Assembly: GCA_016928395.1 (NCBI GenBank)
Contig: JAFGKV010000142.1
Coordinates: forward strand, 1 to 6,299
DNA length: 6,299 nucleotides
Direction of reading: 5' to 3'
Origin: Candidatus Fermentibacterota bacterium
GTDB lineage: Bacteria > JAFGKV01
A program made the position numbers and the translations under genes. The notes below the pieces were generated by a model. That model was not told where the DNA came from. It saw nothing but the letters and a program-made list of their open reading frames with translations, and searched no databases. Below are positions 3,785 to 6,299 of this stretch, one piece after another. Position 1 is the first letter of the stretch, and every line of letters starts with the position of its first letter.

Positions 3785-6136
3785 ATGGGCCCCTCACGGA
3801 GCGAGGAACGCGTGGCAGGTGGGAAGCTCTCCTTCGCAACCATCGATTCGCGGCATGAAGAACTCCTGGCCGGGCTGCCCAAGGCCCCGAAGCCGGCAGC
3901 GCTGAAGCTCATTGCCCACCTCGCCGACCTGCCGGATCTTGTGACGTATCCTCCTGCGCTCTACTACCAGGTCGACACATTGCACAGGCTCGTCGATCTC
4001 GTGTTGGATCCATTCCCCCTCACCAGCAATCTCCCGCTGCTCACGGACCTTCTCTCCCTCCTGGCGGGCCTGCCCGAGCCGATCGCCGCCCGGCTGCCCC
4101 GATTGCCCGAGGCCCGGGCGCGCCTCGGCGCGCTGCGGTGTCTCGAGCTGGCCGCCCAAGACGACTGGGAGGCGGCAAAGCACGCCCTCCCTGCCGGCGC
4201 GGACGTTGGGACCGCCGAATCGCAGGACATGGATCTGTTACTGGGCTCCCTCGGCGTGCTTCTCCGAGGTGGCGGCGCGGTATGGCCTTTTCATGTGCGG
4301 CCCATCCGAACCCTCTCGCCGGGCACCGTGCTCACCGTATTGGTTGATGGTGAGGGTGTTCCTCCGGAGTGCCGCGAAGCATACCTGGCCACGGTGAACG
4401 CTTCAGTCCACCTGAAGCGATGCTCGCAACCGGGGCCGCCCGTGGTGCGCTCCGTCAGCGATCGCGGAGAAGAACTAGTGGTGGGAGAAGACCTCAGGGA
4501 TCTCGTGATCGAGGCGTTGGATCGCACCACGGCTCTGCTGGGCCCCCAAGTGCATGCAAAGCTGCGAACCAGCCAGACGGAGGTCATCCTGGCAATCAGG
4601 CATCCGGCTCCGGTGACGGAGGTGACGGGACGATCCATCCTGCTGCCTCTGATCATCGCTCTGGCCCAGGCCCTGGGTGAACGCCTCAACCTCTCGGCGG
4701 TGGTGCGGGCGGACAGCGGCGTGGTGTGGACAGGGGATGTGGATTCCTACGGGTCGCTGGAGGCCGTGTCGCACATCGAGGAAAAGATCCACCGGGTGGC
4801 ATACTCGCGCTGCAAGGGCTTTGCGTTTCCGGCGCAACAACTGGAGGAAGTAAACGACGCCATCGGCTCAGGCAAAGCCGGAAGGGTTCTCGATGCGATT
4901 CCCGTGACGAACCTGGTGGATCTCCTCGGCCGGGTTTCGGCGGTGTCCATTCAGAGCCGGGGTACTGCCGTTCGCGCCGGCGTGGCGATCAAAAGAAGGG
5001 CCAGGCCGCTGGGGATTGCGGGAGTTGCGGCGGCAGGACTGCTCATCGTGGCTCTGGGCATCGGCCTCCCCCGCATCGCCTCCTGGCTGGACACCACGGT
5101 TGCCTCCGCCGCCTTCACCGAAACCCGCGACAAGATTCAGGTCTTCAATGCCTCCGGCCGCGGGCTGCGGTCGTTCCCCATCGTGCCGACGGAGGGGTTT
5201 CGGGTCTTGGCCATCGACGTCGACCTCGACGGACGTCGCGAGATCTTCTACGGCACGGGAGTCCGCGATTCCGTGCCCGGCACGCTCTTCTGCCTCGACG
5301 ATCACGGCAGAGAACGCTGGAGGTTTCGCGGCGGGTTTCGCGAGGGCGAGCCGAAACCCTACGACCTCCGCAACACATTCAGCGCCGGCGGCCCCTACGT
5401 GCATGATCTGGATCATGACGGGCTCAACGAGGTGGTGGCGGTGTTCAACCATTCGCCCTACTCCCCTGGGCAACTGGCGCTGCTGACTCGCGAGGGCGAG
5501 TACTTGAGCAGCTTCTGGCATCCGGGAGCGCTCTACGGCGCGCCGCTGTCCAATGACATGCATGCCGCCGCCTTCGTTGACATCGACCATGACGGCCTGG
5601 ATGAGATTCTCATCGGGGCCACGAACAACCGGCTCAACATGCCGGTGCTGGCCATTCTGGATCCGCGGTCGATCAGGGGAAAGGGGCCGATGTCCCTCGA
5701 CGATACGACCGGTGCGAGATGGCAGAGCTATGTCGTGTTCCCCGCATGCCCGCCATTCGAGGAGACGGCGTCCACGGTGGCAAGGCTCGCGGTAATGGAG
5801 GTCAAAGCCATCCGGTGGGAAGGGCAGGACGCGCTCCGGGTAAGCTCATCGGGATACGCGCCGGACGGCACGCTCTGCGGGTTCGCCTACCATCTGGACT
5901 ATGATCTGAACCTCTTGTGGTACAATGCCAACGATCAGATCTTGAAGTGGATTCGCCGCGCGCGACGGCGGGGCGAGACCGATGCCGATGTCGACTCCCC
6001 GGAGTTCCGCCGGATGATGACCGACATCCGGATCATCCCGGGAGATCCGGCGCTGCTCGTGCCACCGGAAAAGGGGTTCCGCCTGATTCCGCGGAAGCCC
6101 TCCACGGCTCCTGGCACGGGTTGGGAACCCTCGTGA
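3785..6136 (+). CDS. Lon-like (pseudo)protease domain - TM - FG-GAP/VCBS-like membrane protein
   Basis: 783 residues from ATG 3785. Residues 15-145 are helical and leucine-rich (HEELLAGLPKAPKPAALKL). Residues about 215-385 resemble the Lon (S16) proteolytic domain: VVGEDLRDLVIEALDRTT, then VTGRSILLPLIIALAQALGE spaced like Lon's GPSAG helix (candidate Ser S284), then HIEEKIHRVAYSRCKGFAFP like Lon's GGLKEK...IP, and LDAIPVTNLVDLL like Lon's end. E332 sits at the catalytic Lys position, so peptidase activity is doubtful. A single TM helix (about 409-429), preceded by KRRAR, suggests a cytoplasmic N-terminus and extracytoplasmic C-terminus. Three calcium-type loops follow: DVDLDGRRE (478-486), DLDHDGLNE (541-549), DIDHDGLDE (599-607), typical of FG-GAP/VCBS propeller blades. 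GTG 3812 is an alternative start with GAGG 5 nt upstream; 3785 matches the paralogue's N-terminal length better. The frame opens at 3695. Overall function unknown. Confidence 0.85.
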   Translation: MGPSRSEERVAGGKLSFATIDSRHEELLAGLPKAPKPAALKLIAHLADLPDLVTYPPALYYQVDTLHRLVDLVLDPFPLTSNLPLLTDLLSLLAGLPEPIAARLPRLPEARARLGALRCLELAAQDDWEAAKHALPAGADVGTAESQDMDLLLGSLGVLLRGGGAVWPFHVRPIRTLSPGTVLTVLVDGEGVPPECREAYLATVNASVHLKRCSQPGPPVVRSVSDRGEELVVGEDLRDLVIEALDRTTALLGPQVHAKLRTSQTEVILAIRHPAPVTEVTGRSILLPLIIALAQALGERLNLSAVVRADSGVVWTGDVDSYGSLEAVSHIEEKIHRVAYSRCKGFAFPAQQLEEVNDAIGSGKAGRVLDAIPVTNLVDLLGRVSAVSIQSRGTAVRAGVAIKRRARPLGIAGVAAAGLLIVALGIGLPRIASWLDTTVASAAFTETRDKIQVFNASGRGLRSFPIVPTEGFRVLAIDVDLDGRREIFYGTGVRDSVPGTLFCLDDHGRERWRFRGGFREGEPKPYDLRNTFSAGGPYVHDLDHDGLNEVVAVFNHSPYSPGQLALLTREGEYLSSFWHPGALYGAPLSNDMHAAAFVDIDHDGLDEILIGATNNRLNMPVLAILDPRSIRGKGPMSLDDTTGARWQSYVVFPACPPFEETASTVARLAVMEVKAIRWEGQDALRVSSSGYAPDGTLCGFAYHLDYDLNLLWYNANDQILKWIRRARRRGETDADVDSPEFRRMMTDIRIIPGDPALLVPPEKGFRLIPRKPSTAPGTGWEPS

Positions 6137-6299
6137 GCTCCCCTTCGGACTTCTCCGGTAGCCTTCCGTCCGTTTCGCCGCAAGAGCTTGACGAACTCCA
6201 CGGCGAGCTGCTGGCCGGGCTGGAAAACCTGAGCCCCAAGGCCGCAGCCATCCGCCTCATGGCCTATCTCCGAGGCCTGCCCCCTGTCACGACACACCC
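6133..6299 (+). CDS. Tandem paralogue of the preceding gene, N-terminal fragment
   Basis: It starts at GTG 6133, overlapping the preceding TGA by 4 nt (GTGA), and runs off the window after 55 codons. Residues 23-55 (HGELLAGLENLSPKAAAIRL onward, ending LPPVTTHP) align with residues 24-57 of the upstream protein (HEELLAGLPKAPKPAALKL onward, ending LPDLVTYPP), with about 20 identities and two single-residue gaps. The two genes therefore share at least the N-terminal helical module and are probably a tandem duplication translated by coupling. No clear Shine-Dalgarno precedes the GTG; a small GGGTT/AACCC inverted repeat lies at 6118-6130. Whether the Lon-like, TM and propeller parts are also present lies outside the window. 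Confidence 0.8.
   Translation, partial: MSSPSDFSGSLPSVSPQELDELHGELLAGLENLSPKAAAIRLMAYLRGLPPVTTH

Overview
GC-rich bacterial DNA, probably from an uncultured organism. No gene here fixes the phylum. The large membrane protein with a predicted extracytoplasmic beta-propeller, the many toxin-antitoxin genes and the RScGAT-type hexamer repeats suit a large environmental genome, but that placement is inference.

Layout. 1-274 is gene-free and holds two short hexamer tracts. 275-532 (minus) is a RelE/ParE-type toxin with no visible antitoxin. It is divergent from a VapBC-type pair (599-856 RHH antitoxin, 853-1236 PIN toxin, plus strand, ATGA overlap). The short space between them holds a consensus-like -35, a clear palindromic operator candidate and an excellent ribosome binding site. 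1381-1779 is repeat cluster A. 1777-2467 (minus) is a minimal nucleotidyltransferase plus HEPN pair, overlapping by 20 nt. 2608-2803 holds nothing recognisable. 2804-3194 is repeat cluster B, in the same orientation and with the same internal order as cluster A. 3290-3610 is a non-coding-looking stretch dense in inverted repeats. 3785-6136 (plus) encodes a 783-residue protein: a helical N-terminus, a Lon (S16) proteolytic-domain-like region that appears to lack the catalytic lysine, one transmembrane helix, and an FG-GAP/VCBS-like region with three DxDxDG loops. At 6133 a second gene starts with a GTGA overlap. Its first 55 residues are clearly homologous to the N-terminus of the preceding protein, so the two form a tandem paralogous operon that runs off the window.

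How it fits together. The left half is an accessory island of three small toxin-type modules separated by duplicated repeat arrays; the MNT-HEPN pair is bracketed by the two arrays as direct repeats. The right half is a membrane-protein operon of unknown role. The most novel element is the predicted Lon-like pseudoprotease - TM - beta-propeller fusion and its tandem paralogue. The repeat family, with 9-bp inverted ends and an internal copy-variable hexamer, is the second point of interest.
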